NCBI RefSeq assembly: GCF_003345355.1
Contig: NZ_QQNB01000002.1
Location: 434,001-498,000 of the forward strand
Direction: 5' to 3'
Length of the DNA: 64,000 bases
Source of the DNA: Sphingomonas aracearum
GTDB lineage: Bacteria; Pseudomonadota; Alphaproteobacteria; Sphingomonadales; Sphingomonadaceae
This document shows, piece after piece, positions 25,291-35,134 of this stretch; the first letter of the stretch is position 1; each line of letters begins with the position of its first letter. Made by a program: the position numbers and the translations under genes. The notes under the pieces were generated by a model, which did not search any database, was not told the origin of the DNA, and saw only the letters and a program-made list of their open reading frames with translations.

Positions 25291-26460
25291 TTGCCCCCCT
25301 CCCGCACCTTCGACGCGATCATCCTGGGCGGCGGCGCCGCAGGGCTGATGTGCGCGGCCGTGGTAGGCCAGCGCGGGCGGCGGGTGCTGGTGATCGACCA
25401 TGCCGGCGAGGTGGGCAAGAAGATCCTGATTTCCGGCGGCGGCCGGTGCAACTTCACCAACCGGGACACCGCGCCCGACCGCTACCTTTCCGCCAACCCG
25501 CATTTCGCCAAGTCGGCGCTGAGCCGCTACACGGCGCAGGATTTCCTGGCGATGGTCGAGCGTCACGGTATCGCCTGGCACGAAAAGACGCTGGGGCAGC
25601 TCTTCTGCGATGGTTCCGCCCGACAGATCGTGGCGATGCTGCTGGACGAATGCGCGGCCGGCGAGGTGACGGTGGAGACGGGGCGGACGATCGGCGAGGT
25701 GGCCCATGCCGACGGTCGCTTCCGCATCGGCGGGGATGAAGCACCGGCGCTGGTGATCGCCACCGGCGGGCCGTCGATCCCGAAAATGGGGGCGACCGGC
25801 ATCGCCTATGACCTGGCGCGGCGCTTCGGGCTGAAGGTGGTGGAGCCGCGGCCGGCCTTGGTGCCGCTGACGCTGGGCGGCGACGAAGCGCTGTTCCGCG
25901 AGCTGTCCGGCGTGGCCAGCGACGTGGTCGCCGGAGCCGGAAAGGCGCGCTTCCGGGAAGCGGCCCTGTTCACCCACAAGGGCCTGTCGGGGCCGGCGAT
26001 CCTGCAGGTTTCCAGCTACTGGCGGGCGCGGGAGCCGGTCGCGATCGACTTCGTGCCCGATGTGCGCCCCGGCTGGCTGCTCGATGCCAAGCGCCTGCGC
26101 CCGCGCGCGCTGCCCGCCGCCGTGCTGGCCGAGCAGCTGCCGGCGCGGCTCGCCGACCGCCTCGCGGAACGACTGGCGCTGGCCGGTCCGCTCAACGGCT
26201 GTTCGGACAAGGCATTGGCGGAGGCGGAGCGGCGCTTGTCCGACTGGCGCTTCCACCCCAACGGCACGGAAGGCTTCGCCAAGGCCGAAGTGACCGCCGG
26301 GGGGATCAGCACGGCCGAACTGTCGTCGCAGACGATGGGGGCAAAGCGGGTGCCGGGCCTGTACGCCATCGGCGAGGCGGTGGACGTCACCGGCTGGCTG
26401 GGCGGCTACAATTTCCAATGGGCCTGGGCGAGCGGCTGGGCGGCCGCCCAGGCGCTGTAG
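25291..26460 (+). CDS. HI0933-like flavoprotein (TIGR03862 type)
   Basis: 389 aa. FAD-binding Rossmann motif IILGGGAAGLMCAAVVGQRG at the N-terminus, then GKKILISGGGRCNFTN and a C-terminal return to the FAD domain, RVPGLYAIGEAVDVTGWLGG, then YNFQWAWASGWAAA. These are signatures of HI0933/BaiN-type flavoproteins; the substrate is unknown. Starts with TTG at 25291 with CGGAG nearby; no better start was found before the repeat pair. Confidence 0.85.
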   Translation: MPPSRTFDAIILGGGAAGLMCAAVVGQRGRRVLVIDHAGEVGKKILISGGGRCNFTNRDTAPDRYLSANPHFAKSALSRYTAQDFLAMVERHGIAWHEKTLGQLFCDGSARQIVAMLLDECAAGEVTVETGRTIGEVAHADGRFRIGGDEAPALVIATGGPSIPKMGATGIAYDLARRFGLKVVEPRPALVPLTLGGDEALFRELSGVASDVVAGAGKARFREAALFTHKGLSGPAILQVSSYWRAREPVAIDFVPDVRPGWLLDAKRLRPRALPAAVLAEQLPARLADRLAERLALAGPLNGCSDKALAEAERRLSDWRFHPNGTEGFAKAEVTAGGISTAELSSQTMGAKRVPGLYAIGEAVDVTGWLGGYNFQWAWASGWAAAQAL

Positions 26461-26461
26461 C

Positions 26462-26650
26462 TTACAGGTGCTTGGCCGGCGCCGGCGCTGCCGCGGCGGA
26501 CATGGCGGCGGCGGTGCCCGTCGCGGGGCGCACCTCGAACCAGTGCGGCCGCTCGATGGCGACGAGAAAGGCAAGAACTCCCAGCCCGAAGCACAGCATC
26601 AGCACCGAGGATTTGAGCGTGGAGAGTCGGCGGTCGTCGGACGGGGGCAT
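26462..26650 (-). CDS. Small single-span membrane protein
   Basis: 62 aa, MPPSDDRRLSTLKSSVLMLC, with one membrane segment at about residues 15-33 (VLMLCFGLGVLAFLVAI) and an Ala-rich C-terminus. AGGAGTTCCC stands directly before the ATG. Convergent with the flavoprotein gene, one base between stops. Not recognised. Confidence 0.6.
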   Translation of the reverse strand: MPPSDDRRLSTLKSSVLMLCFGLGVLAFLVAIERPHWFEVRPATGTAAAMSAAAAPAPAKHL

Positions 26651-26812
26651 GGGAACTCCTGCAAGCGTGGAGCGATGATCTAGGATAGCCAGACGGATGG
26701 TCCATGAGCGGTCGGTTTCATTGTATTGCTGCGGTGCAGCACGGCGGCGAACCGTGCGTGGCATGCGATTGTGCTTGCCCCCGAGGCCCCCTGCCCCCAT
26801 CTGGGCGAACTC

Positions 26813-28504
26813 ATGACATTTCCTGACCTCCCCTCGCCTCTTTCCGAGGCGCTCGCCGCGCGTGGTTATGCGCAGCTCACTGCCGTGCAGTCCTCCGTTC
26901 TGACGGAGGAAGCGCACAAGCGTGACCTTCTCGTCTCCGCGCAGACCGGCTCCGGCAAGACCGTGGCCTTCGGCCTCGCCATGGCCACCGAGCTGCTGTC
27001 GGACGACGATGCCCGCCTGCCGGTCGCGGCCGCGCCGCTGGCGCTTTGCATCGCGCCCACCCGCGAACTGGCGCTGCAGGTGAGCCGCGAGCTCGGCTGG
27101 CTGTACGAAAAGGCGGGCGCGCGGATCGTCACCTGCGTGGGCGGCATGGATGTGGCCAAGGAGCGCCGTGCCCTCAACCACGGCGCGCATGTGGTGGTGG
27201 GCACGCCGGGCCGCCTGCGCGACCATCTGGAGCGCGGCGCACTGGACCTCTCCTCGCTGCGCGCGGTGGTGCTGGACGAGGCGGACGAGATGCTCGACAT
27301 GGGCTTTCGCGAGGATTTGGAAGAGATCCTCGACATGACGCCTGAGGGCCGGCGCACGCTGCTGTTCTCCGCGACCCTGCCCAAGCCGATCGTGGCGCTG
27401 GCCAAGCGCTATCAGAAGGATGCGCTGCGCCTGTCCACCATGGACGAGGAGCGCGGGCACGGCGACATCACCTACCAGGCGATGACCTGTGCGCCGGCCG
27501 ATATCGAGAAGGTGGTGGTCAACCTGCTGCGCTTCCATGAGGCGGAGACGGCGATCCTGTTCTGCGCCACGCGGGACAATGTGCGCCACCTCCATGCCGG
27601 GCTCACCGAGCGGGGGTTCGCGGCCGTGGCGCTGTCCGGCGAGCATTCGCAGAACGAGCGCAACGCGGCGCTTCAGGCGCTGCGCGACCGCCGCGCCCGG
27701 GTCTGCGTCGCCACCGACGTGGCGGCGCGCGGCATCGACCTGCCCACGCTGACCCTGGTGGTGCATGTGGAGCTGCCGCGCGATGCCGAGACGATGCAAC
27801 ATCGTTCGGGGCGCACCGGCCGCGCGGGCAACAAGGGCACGGCCGTGCTGATCGTGCCCTATCCGCGCCGGCGGCGGGTGGAATCCATGCTGCGCGGCGC
27901 GCGTATCCCCGCCGAATGGGTGCAGCCGCCCACGGCCGAGGACATCCGCGCGCAGGATCGCGAGCGCCTGCGCGCCTCGCTGCTCGCTCCGGTGGAGCTG
28001 GAGGACGACGATCGCGCGCTGGGCGCGGAGCTGCTGGCGGAACGCAGCGCGGAGGAGATCGCAGCCATGCTGGTGCGCGCGCACCGCGCCGCCATGCCGG
28101 CGCCCGAAGAGCTGCTGTCGAGCGGGGCGGCGCCCGGCCCGACCGACCATCACCGGCCCGGCTTCGACGACGTGGCCTGGTTCCGCATGGACATCGGTCG
28201 CCGGCAGAATGCCGATCCGCGCTGGATCCTGCCGCTGATCTGCCGTCGCGGCCACGTCACCAAGTCCGAGATCGGCGCGATCCGCATCGGCGCCAACGAC
28301 ACCTATTTCCAGGTGCCGCGCGCGATTGCCGGCAAGTTCGCGGCGGCGGTGAAGCGCACCTTCACCCCCGACCGCAACGACGAGGGCGGGATCACCATCG
28401 CCGCTTCCGAGGGCAAGCCGCAGGATGCCGGCCCGCGTCCGCGAAGCGGGCCGGCGCCGGTGCGCCATCGGCCCAAGCCCTTCCGCGGGCGCGAGAAACA
28501 GTGA
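26813..28504 (+). CDS. DEAD-box ATP-dependent RNA helicase with DbpA-like RNA-binding domain
   Basis: 563 aa from MTFPDLPSPLSEALAARGYA. Motifs: Q motif region (LTAVQSSVL), AQTGSGKT, PTRELALQ, TPGRLRDHL, LDEADEMLDMGF, SATLP, and in domain 2 HRSGRTGRAGNKGTA. The C-terminal part (about 450-530) has DIGRRQNADPRWILPLICRR, GAIRIGANDTYFQVP as in DbpA/DeaD RNA-binding domains. Likely works in ribosome assembly or RNA decay. The tail is basic. An upstream extension in frame is not used because family homology begins at TFPDL. Confidence 0.93.
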   Translation: MTFPDLPSPLSEALAARGYAQLTAVQSSVLTEEAHKRDLLVSAQTGSGKTVAFGLAMATELLSDDDARLPVAAAPLALCIAPTRELALQVSRELGWLYEKAGARIVTCVGGMDVAKERRALNHGAHVVVGTPGRLRDHLERGALDLSSLRAVVLDEADEMLDMGFREDLEEILDMTPEGRRTLLFSATLPKPIVALAKRYQKDALRLSTMDEERGHGDITYQAMTCAPADIEKVVVNLLRFHEAETAILFCATRDNVRHLHAGLTERGFAAVALSGEHSQNERNAALQALRDRRARVCVATDVAARGIDLPTLTLVVHVELPRDAETMQHRSGRTGRAGNKGTAVLIVPYPRRRRVESMLRGARIPAEWVQPPTAEDIRAQDRERLRASLLAPVELEDDDRALGAELLAERSAEEIAAMLVRAHRAAMPAPEELLSSGAAPGPTDHHRPGFDDVAWFRMDIGRRQNADPRWILPLICRRGHVTKSEIGAIRIGANDTYFQVPRAIAGKFAAAVKRTFTPDRNDEGGITIAASEGKPQDAGPRPRSGPAPVRHRPKPFRGREKQ

Positions 28505-28672
28505 CGCCAACGCCCGCATAAAGCTGCACTTCGTTCCGTATCGGCCGTGCTGCGGTTTCGTTACATCTGGTTACACAAAAGGGCTTGAATCCCGTTCGCG
28601 ACATGTGGAGGGAGGGCAGGCCTTTCGCGGTCGTCCAGCCGTTGGCCAGTCTGCAAGTAGCGAGGAACGATA

Positions 28673-29923
28673 GTGAACGAACGGGCGCGGGAGCGACTTG
28701 TCGCAGGTATCGCTCTGGCGCTGGTGGCCGCAACGCTTTCCGGTTGCGGCGGGGGCACGGACGAGAAGAAGGGCAAGCGCGGGCCGAGCGGCCCTCCGCA
28801 GGTGGGCTTCGTCGTCGTGCAGCCGACCAACGTGCCCACCACCACGGAGCTGCCCGGCCGCACCGCCGCGTTCGAGACCTCCGAAGTGCGCCCGCAGGTC
28901 GCCGGGCTGATCCGCAAGCGGCTGTTCACGGAGGGCTCCTATGTGCGCGCCGGGCAGACGCTCTACCAGATCGACCCGCGGGTCTATTCGGCGGCGGTGA
29001 ACGAGGCGCGCGGCAATCTGGCCAGCGCGCAGGCCAATGCCGAGGCGACGCGCATCCAGGCGGAGCGCTATCGCCCGCTCGCCGAGATCGAGGCGGTGTC
29101 CAAGCAGGAATATACCAACGCCGTCGCGTCCGCCCGCCAGGCGCGCGCCGCCGTGCAGCAGACCCGCGCGGCGCTGGAGACGGCGCGGATCAACCTCAAC
29201 TTCACCAACGTACCGGCGCCGATCTCCGGCCGGATCGGGCGTTCGCTGTTCACGGTGGGCGCGCTGGTCACCACCAGCCAGACCGATCCGCTGGCGGTGA
29301 TCCAGCGCACCGATCCGATGTTCGTCGACATCCAGCAATCCGCGTCCGAGCTGCTGACTCTGCGCCGTGCTTTGGCCTCCGGCGGGGTGCTGCCGGCCAC
29401 CGCGCAGGTGCGGCTGAAGCTGGAGGACGGCTCCGACTATGCGCAGACCGGCACGATCCAGTTCGCCGAGGTGACGGTGAACCAGTCCACCGGCACGGTG
29501 ACGTTGCGCGCGCGCTTTCCCAATCCGCAGAATGTGCTGCTGCCCGGCATGTTCGTGCGCGCCGTCTTCGTCCAGTCGATCTACAAGGGCGCCTTCCTGG
29601 TGCCGCAACAGGCGGTCACCCGCGATCCGCAGGGCAATGCGACGCTGTTCGTCGTCGGGCCGAACAACAAGGCGGTGCAGCGCGAGGTCACGGCCGAGAG
29701 CACGCAGGGCGCATTCTGGGTCGTCACCAAGGGGCTCAACCCCGGTGACAAGGTTGTCACGCAGGGCACCGCCAACCTGAAGCCGAACGCACAGATCCGC
29801 CCCGTGCCGGCCAATTCGCCGCAGCGGGTGCAGGCGCCGCAGAAGGGCAACGGCAAGGCCGGTTCCCAGGGCGGCGGAGGCGGCCAGGACAAACAGGGGA
29901 CCAGCCAAAGCGGGAGCCGCTAG
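28673..29923 (+). CDS. RND efflux periplasmic adaptor (AcrA/MexA family lipoprotein)
   Basis: 416 aa from GTG at 28673. Lipoprotein signal ending ATLSGCGGG. Adaptor motifs: TTTELPGRTAAFETSEVRPQ, VAGLIRKRLFTEGSYVRAGQ, LYQIDP; a helical hairpin; then TNVPAPISGRIGRSLFTVGA and LPGMFVRAVFVQS. The C-terminus is Gly/Gln-rich. First gene of a three-gene tripartite pump operon; the 168-bp upstream region should hold the promoter. Confidence 0.93.
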   Translation: MNERARERLVAGIALALVAATLSGCGGGTDEKKGKRGPSGPPQVGFVVVQPTNVPTTTELPGRTAAFETSEVRPQVAGLIRKRLFTEGSYVRAGQTLYQIDPRVYSAAVNEARGNLASAQANAEATRIQAERYRPLAEIEAVSKQEYTNAVASARQARAAVQQTRAALETARINLNFTNVPAPISGRIGRSLFTVGALVTTSQTDPLAVIQRTDPMFVDIQQSASELLTLRRALASGGVLPATAQVRLKLEDGSDYAQTGTIQFAEVTVNQSTGTVTLRARFPNPQNVLLPGMFVRAVFVQSIYKGAFLVPQQAVTRDPQGNATLFVVGPNNKAVQREVTAESTQGAFWVVTKGLNPGDKVVTQGTANLKPNAQIRPVPANSPQRVQAPQKGNGKAGSQGGGGGQDKQGTSQSGSR

Positions 29924-29926
29924 GCC

Positions 29927-32900
29927 ATGTCCAAGATCTTCATCGACCGCCCGATCTTTGCCTGGGTGATCGCGATCATCGTGATGCTGGCGGGCGTGGG
30001 CGCGATCATGTCGCTGCCGATCGCGCAATATCCGGACGTCGCCCCGCCGCAGGTCAACATCCGCGCCACCTATCCGGGCGCCAACGCGCAGACGATCCAG
30101 AATTCGGTGACGCAGATCATCGAACAGCAGCTGACCGGCATCGACGGCCTGCTGTATTTCTCCTCCACCTCCTCCTCGCGCGGGCAGGTGACGATCAGCG
30201 CGACCTTCTCCAAGGGCACCGATCCGGACATTGCGCAGGTTCAGGTGCAGAACCAGGTACAGCAGGCGCTCTCCCGCCTGCCCCAGCAGGTGCAGCAACA
30301 GGGCCTGCGCGTGTCCAAGTCCAATCCGGACTTCCTGCTGATCGTCGGCGTCTATGACGAGTCCGACAAGGACACCAATCGCGACGTGTCCGACTGGCTC
30401 GTCTCGAACCTGCAGGACCCGCTCGGCCGCGTGAACGGCGTGGGCGAGTCCAACGTGTTCGGCTCGCAATATGCCATGCGCATCTGGCTGAACCCCGATC
30501 GCCTCGCCAGCTTCCAGCTGATCCCCAGCGACGTGACGACCGCGATCCAGAACCAGAACACCGAGGTCGCCGCCGGCGAGCTGGGCGGACAGCCGCAGCC
30601 CGACACGCAGATGCTGAACGCGACGGTGACCGCGCAATCGCGGCTGCAGACCCCGGCGCAGTTCGAGAACATCATCCTCAAGACGCAAGCCGACGGCGCC
30701 ACCGTGCGCATCAAGGACGTGGCGCGGGTGGAGCTCGGCGCCGAAAGCTACCAGGCGCAAAGCCGCATCAACGGGCATCCGGGCGCCGGCATCGCCGTCA
30801 GCCTCGCGCCAGGCGCCGATGCGCTGACCACCGCGGAGCTGGTGAAGGCACTGGTGAGCAAGGCGGCGCAGGGCTTCCCGCCCGGCTACAAGTTCGCCTA
30901 CGCCAACGACACCACGCAGTTCATCCAGCTGTCCATCGAGGAGGTGGAGCACACTCTCTTCGAAGCGATCGTGCTCGTCGTGATCGTGATGTTCGTGTTC
31001 CTGCAAAGCTGGCGCGCGACGTTGATCCCGACGATTGCGGTGCCAGTGGTGCTGCTGGGCACCTTTGCGGTGTTCTACGTCGCCGGCTTCTCCATCAACA
31101 CGCTGACGCTGTTCGGCCTGGTGCTCGCGATCGGCCTGCTCGTCGACGACGCGATCGTGGTGGTGGAAAACGTCGAGCGCCTGATGGAGGAGGACGAGAA
31201 CCTCTCTCCCCGCGACGCGACGATCAAGTCGATGGAGGAGATCCAGGTCGCGCTGGTCGCCATCGCGCTGGTGCTGTCCGCCGTGTTCCTGCCGATGGCG
31301 TTCTTCGGCGGATCGACCGGCGTGATCTATCGCCAGTTCTCGCTGACCATCGTGTCGGCGATGGTGCTGTCGGTGCTGGTGGCGCTGATCCTGTCGCCCG
31401 CGCTCACCGCCACCTTGCTGAAGCAGAAGAAGCATGGCGAGGAGGAAGGCGGCTGGATCGACCGGCGCTTCCCCGCGGTCGGCCGGTTCTTTCACCGCTT
31501 CAAGCACGGCTTCAACTCGCGCTTCGACAAGGGGGTGGATCGCTACACCCGCGCGGTGCAGACGGTGGTGGATCGCAAGTGGATCTTTCTCGCGATCTAC
31601 GCGGTGACCTGCGCGCTGCTGGTGCTCATGTTCCTGCGGTTGCCGACCGGCTTCCTGCCGACGGAGGACCAGGGCGCGATTTCCGTGCAGTTCCGCCTGC
31701 CTGCCGGCGCCACCCTGGGCCGCACCACCCAAGTGCAGAAGCAGGTGGAGAATTACTTCCTCAACAACGAGAAGCGCGACACGTCCGTGATGTTCTCCGT
31801 CGCGGGCGGCGGCGGCGGCGCGGCGGCGGGGCAGAATACCGGCCAGGGCTTCGTGAACCTCGCCGCGTTCGACGAGCGCTCCGACAAGGAACGGGGCGCG
31901 GCGGCGATCGTGCAGCGTGCGACGGGGGCGTTCGGCAACATCCGCGACGCGCAGGTCTATGCGCTCCAGCCCGGCGCGATCCGCGGCCTCGGCCAGTCGA
32001 GCGGCTTCACCATGGAGCTGCAGAACAGCGGCGGCCTGTCGCAGCAGGAGTTCGCCGCGGCGCGCGACAAGCTGCTTGCGGCCGCGAACGGGGACTCGGC
32101 GCTCAGCCAGGTGCGCCTGACCGAATTGCCCGATGTCGGCACGCTGAAGGTCAATATCGACCAGCAGAAGCTGTCCACGCTGGGCCTGACCCAGGCCAAC
32201 GTGAACTCCACGCTGTCCACCGCCTGGGGCGGCTCCTACGTCAACGACTTCATCGATCGCGGCCGCGTGAAGCGCGTCTACGTGCAGGGCGACGCACCGT
32301 ATCGCGCGCTGCCCGAAGACATCTACAAATGGTTCGTCCGCTCGTCTTCCGGCGAGATGGCGCCCTTTTCGTCCTTTGCGACCACCGCCTGGTCCACGGC
32401 GCCCACCACCCTGTCGCGGTTCAACGGCATCCCTTCCTTCGAATTCCAGGGCTCGGGCGCATCGGGCGTAAGCTCCGGCGACGCGATGGCGCGGATGGAG
32501 GAACTGGCCGGGCAGATTTCGGGCGTGGGCGTCGCCTGGGCCGGGCAATCCTATCAGGAGCGGCTGTCGTCCGGTCAGGCGCCGATCCTCTACGGCCTGT
32601 CGCTGCTGGTGGTGTTCCTGTGCCTTGCGGCGCTGTATGAGAGCTGGACCATCCCGGTTGCGGTGCTGCTGGTGATCCCGCTCGGCCTGGTCGGCGCGAT
32701 CTTCGCCGTGACGCTGCGCGGACTGGAGAACGACGTGTACCTTCAGATCGGCCTGCTGACGACGATGGGCCTGGCGGCGAAGAACGCCATCCTGATGATC
32801 GAGTTCGCTGAACAGGCGGAGCGGCAGGGCAAGCGCGTGATCGAGGCGGCGCTGGAGGCGGCGCGCATCCGTCTGCGCCCGATCCTGATGACCTCGCTGG

Positions 32901-33148
32901 CGTTCATCTTCGGCGTGCTGCCGCTGGCGATCTCGACCGGCGCCGGGGCGAACAGCCGCATCGCCATCGGCACCGCGGTGATCGGCGGCATGCTGACGGC
33001 GACGATCCTCGCTATCTTCTACATCCCGCTGTTCTTCGTGCTCGTCCGCCGCACCACGCGGGACACGATGAAGCGCTTCCACCATGAGGAGCCGGGGCAC
33101 ACGCCCCCGCCTCCCACGGGGGATGCCAAGCCGGAGCCGCAGGCATGA
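29927..33148 (+). CDS. RND multidrug efflux permease (AcrB/MexB, HAE1 family)
   Basis: 1073 aa. Inner-membrane proton/drug antiporter with twelve membrane segments and two periplasmic loops. N-terminus SKIFIDRPIFAWVIAIIVML; motif D region GLLVDDAIVVVENVERLMEE with the two Asp residues of the proton relay; LSRFNGIPSFEFQGSGA; and ITSLAFIF-type segment MTSLAFIFGVLPLAISTGAG near the C-terminus. Three bases after the adaptor gene and overlapping the outer-membrane gene (ATGA). Confidence 0.95.
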   Translation: MSKIFIDRPIFAWVIAIIVMLAGVGAIMSLPIAQYPDVAPPQVNIRATYPGANAQTIQNSVTQIIEQQLTGIDGLLYFSSTSSSRGQVTISATFSKGTDPDIAQVQVQNQVQQALSRLPQQVQQQGLRVSKSNPDFLLIVGVYDESDKDTNRDVSDWLVSNLQDPLGRVNGVGESNVFGSQYAMRIWLNPDRLASFQLIPSDVTTAIQNQNTEVAAGELGGQPQPDTQMLNATVTAQSRLQTPAQFENIILKTQADGATVRIKDVARVELGAESYQAQSRINGHPGAGIAVSLAPGADALTTAELVKALVSKAAQGFPPGYKFAYANDTTQFIQLSIEEVEHTLFEAIVLVVIVMFVFLQSWRATLIPTIAVPVVLLGTFAVFYVAGFSINTLTLFGLVLAIGLLVDDAIVVVENVERLMEEDENLSPRDATIKSMEEIQVALVAIALVLSAVFLPMAFFGGSTGVIYRQFSLTIVSAMVLSVLVALILSPALTATLLKQKKHGEEEGGWIDRRFPAVGRFFHRFKHGFNSRFDKGVDRYTRAVQTVVDRKWIFLAIYAVTCALLVLMFLRLPTGFLPTEDQGAISVQFRLPAGATLGRTTQVQKQVENYFLNNEKRDTSVMFSVAGGGGGAAAGQNTGQGFVNLAAFDERSDKERGAAAIVQRATGAFGNIRDAQVYALQPGAIRGLGQSSGFTMELQNSGGLSQQEFAAARDKLLAAANGDSALSQVRLTELPDVGTLKVNIDQQKLSTLGLTQANVNSTLSTAWGGSYVNDFIDRGRVKRVYVQGDAPYRALPEDIYKWFVRSSSGEMAPFSSFATTAWSTAPTTLSRFNGIPSFEFQGSGASGVSSGDAMARMEELAGQISGVGVAWAGQSYQERLSSGQAPILYGLSLLVVFLCLAALYESWTIPVAVLLVIPLGLVGAIFAVTLRGLENDVYLQIGLLTTMGLAAKNAILMIEFAEQAERQGKRVIEAALEAARIRLRPILMTSLAFIFGVLPLAISTGAGANSRIAIGTAVIGGMLTATILAIFYIPLFFVLVRRTTRDTMKRFHHEEPGHTPPPPTGDAKPEPQA

Positions 33149-34713
33149 GCCGTCGCACCCCTGCCCTCCTTCTCCTCGCCACCGCGCTGGCCGGTTGCTC
33201 GCTGGCGCCCGGATACGTCCGGCCCGAACTGCCGGTGCCCGCCTCCTGGCCGAGCGGGGACGCCTATCTGCGCCAGCAGGAGGCCTCGTTGCCAGCGGTG
33301 TCCTATCGCGACCTCTTCCGCGATGCGCGGCTGCAGCGCGTGATCGAGCAGGCGTTGGCCAACAATCGCGATCTGCGCATCGCGGCGGCGAACATCGCCG
33401 TGGCGCGGGCGCAATATCGCATCCAGCGCGCCGAGCTGTTCCCCGAAGTTACGGCGAGTGGCAGCTATCGCTATTCGGACGGCGGCCGGGGCTCCAGCCT
33501 GAACAGCGCGACGACAACCGGCTCGACCGGCACGGGCACGGGCACGGGCACGGGCACGGGCACGGGCGGGATCGGTACGGGCACCGGCGGGGTCGGCACC
33601 GGAACCGGTGCGACCGGGATCACCACCACCAACTCCAGCTCGAACAGCAGCTTTTCCGCTCAAGTCGGGATCACCGCCTTCGAGCTGGACCTGTTCGGCC
33701 GCATCCGCTCGCTGAACGAAGCGGCGCTGAACCGCTATTTCGGCCAGGAAGCATCGGCCCGCGCCACGCGGCTGACGCTGGTGGGGGACATCGCCGCCGC
33801 GTGGCTGACCTATGCCTCGGACCGCAGCCTGCTGCTGATCGCGCAGCAGACCGCCGCCAGCGCCGAGCAGAGCGTGCGGCTGACGCGTGCGCGGCTGGAA
33901 GGCGGCATCGCGCCGCGCACCGACCTGCGCCAGGCCGAGCAGGTGCTGGAAACCGCCCGCTCCGACATCGCGCAGCAGACCACCCTGGTGGCGCAGGACG
34001 CCAACGCCCTGCAACTGCTGGTCGGTGCGCCGGTCGATCCGGCGTTGCTGCCGCAGACGATCGAGGACGCCTCGGCGAACCTGTCGGCGCTGCCGGCCGG
34101 CCTGGATTCCGGCGTGCTCCTGCGGCGGCCGGACGTGGTGCAGGCCGAGTACGAACTGCGCGCGAGCAATGCCGAGATCGGCGCGGCGCGGGCCGAGCTG
34201 TTCCCGCGCATCTCGCTGACCGGGCTGGTCGGTTTTGCGAGCACCGCGCTGACCGACCTCTTCAAGGGCGGCAGCTTCAGCTATTCGGTGTCGCCCAACG
34301 TGAACTTCCCGATCTTCCGCGCCGGCGCCGGTCGCGCAGGCGTGGAGCAGACACGGGCACAGCGCGACGTCGCACTGGCCACCTACGAGCGCACGATCCA
34401 GACCGCGTTCCAGGAGGTGTCGGACGCCCTCGCCCGCCGCGGGACCATCGCCGAGCAGCTCCGCGCGAGCACCGCGAACGCGGCGGCGGCGGAGGACACC
34501 GCCCGGCTGGAAACCGCACGGTACCGCGGCGGCATCGATACCTACCTCAACAGCCTCGATGCGCAGCGATCGCTCTACACCGCGCAGCGTACGCTGGTGA
34601 ACACGCGGCTGGTGGCGGCGAGCAACCTGGTGACGCTGTACCGCACATTGGGCGGCGACCAGTTGCTGGACGTGACGCCGCGCGGACCGCAGCTGGTCAC
34701 GCCGCAGGGGTAA
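33145..34713 (+). CDS. Outer-membrane efflux lipoprotein (NodT/OprM family)
   Basis: 522 aa. Lipoprotein signal ALAGCSLAPGYVRPELPVP. Two repeats of the OEP domain with long helices; YRDLFRDARLQRVIEQALAN, GITAFELDLFGRIRSLNEAA and SNAEIGAARAELFPRISLTG are typical. Residues about 128-155 form a Gly-Thr repeat coded by six GGCACG units. Completes the tripartite pump. Normal length apart from the repeat. Confidence 0.94.
   Translation: MSRRTPALLLLATALAGCSLAPGYVRPELPVPASWPSGDAYLRQQEASLPAVSYRDLFRDARLQRVIEQALANNRDLRIAAANIAVARAQYRIQRAELFPEVTASGSYRYSDGGRGSSLNSATTTGSTGTGTGTGTGTGTGGIGTGTGGVGTGTGATGITTTNSSSNSSFSAQVGITAFELDLFGRIRSLNEAALNRYFGQEASARATRLTLVGDIAAAWLTYASDRSLLLIAQQTAASAEQSVRLTRARLEGGIAPRTDLRQAEQVLETARSDIAQQTTLVAQDANALQLLVGAPVDPALLPQTIEDASANLSALPAGLDSGVLLRRPDVVQAEYELRASNAEIGAARAELFPRISLTGLVGFASTALTDLFKGGSFSYSVSPNVNFPIFRAGAGRAGVEQTRAQRDVALATYERTIQTAFQEVSDALARRGTIAEQLRASTANAAAAEDTARLETARYRGGIDTYLNSLDAQRSLYTAQRTLVNTRLVAASNLVTLYRTLGGDQLLDVTPRGPQLVTPQG
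33529..33564 (+). repeat. Six tandem GGCACG hexamers within the efflux outer-membrane gene
   Basis: Exact 6-bp units coding alternating Gly-Thr, followed by degenerate units to about 33615. Unit number can change without breaking the frame, so a length polymorphism in the exposed part is possible. Confidence 0.85.
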
Positions 34714-34719
34714 GGCCGG

Positions 34720-35022
34720 TCAGTCCGGCTTGCGTCCGGTAAACGGGGTTACGGCATCGCGGCCATATTGCAGGATGAGTTCGCTCATCTCGCGCGCGTG
34801 CTGCATGTTGCGGGTCGATTGTTCGCGCAGGAAGTCGGACTGGATCTTCATGACCTCCGTCACGTCCTTCGCCCTTGCGGCGGCGCGGAGGGCGGCGAAG
34901 GTTTCGCGGGCGGTCACCTCCGCCTGGTCCAGCAGGCGCATGCTCACCGCATTGCCCCGCTCCATCGCCTGCTCCGCGGCGGTGGTGGCGGTGCTGGTCG
35001 CGTCGTTCTGGTCGTCGGCCAT
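34720..35022 (-). CDS. Phasin-family protein
   Basis: 100 aa. AEQAMERGNAVSMRLLDQAE, then VTARETFAALRAAARAKDVT and SDFLREQSTRNMQHAREMSE fit the amphipathic-helix layout of phasins, which coat polyhydroxyalkanoate granules. Shorter than many phasins. A PHA depolymerase is present at 62.6 kb. Convergent with the efflux operon, 6 bases between stops. Confidence 0.7.
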   Translation of the reverse strand: MADDQNDATSTATTAAEQAMERGNAVSMRLLDQAEVTARETFAALRAAARAKDVTEVMKIQSDFLREQSTRNMQHAREMSELILQYGRDAVTPFTGRKPD

Positions 35023-35134
35023 GTCGGTGTCTCCCGGGGATGATGGTGACTCGGCGGCGGCATCGTCTCACCGCGGGCGCCTGATCGCAAGCGCCCGGCG
35101 AGGGTGGCAACACCGGATTACAGGCGAGCGGCCG

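Noticed and set aside
28571..33100. 1509-codon open frame on the minus strand
   Set aside because: Antisense shadow of the AcrA/AcrB genes in GC-rich DNA; Arg/His/Gln-rich composition and no protein motif.
33529..33615. CRISPR-like short repeats
   Set aside because: Continuous hexamers inside a coding frame without spacers; no CRISPR array was seen anywhere in the window.
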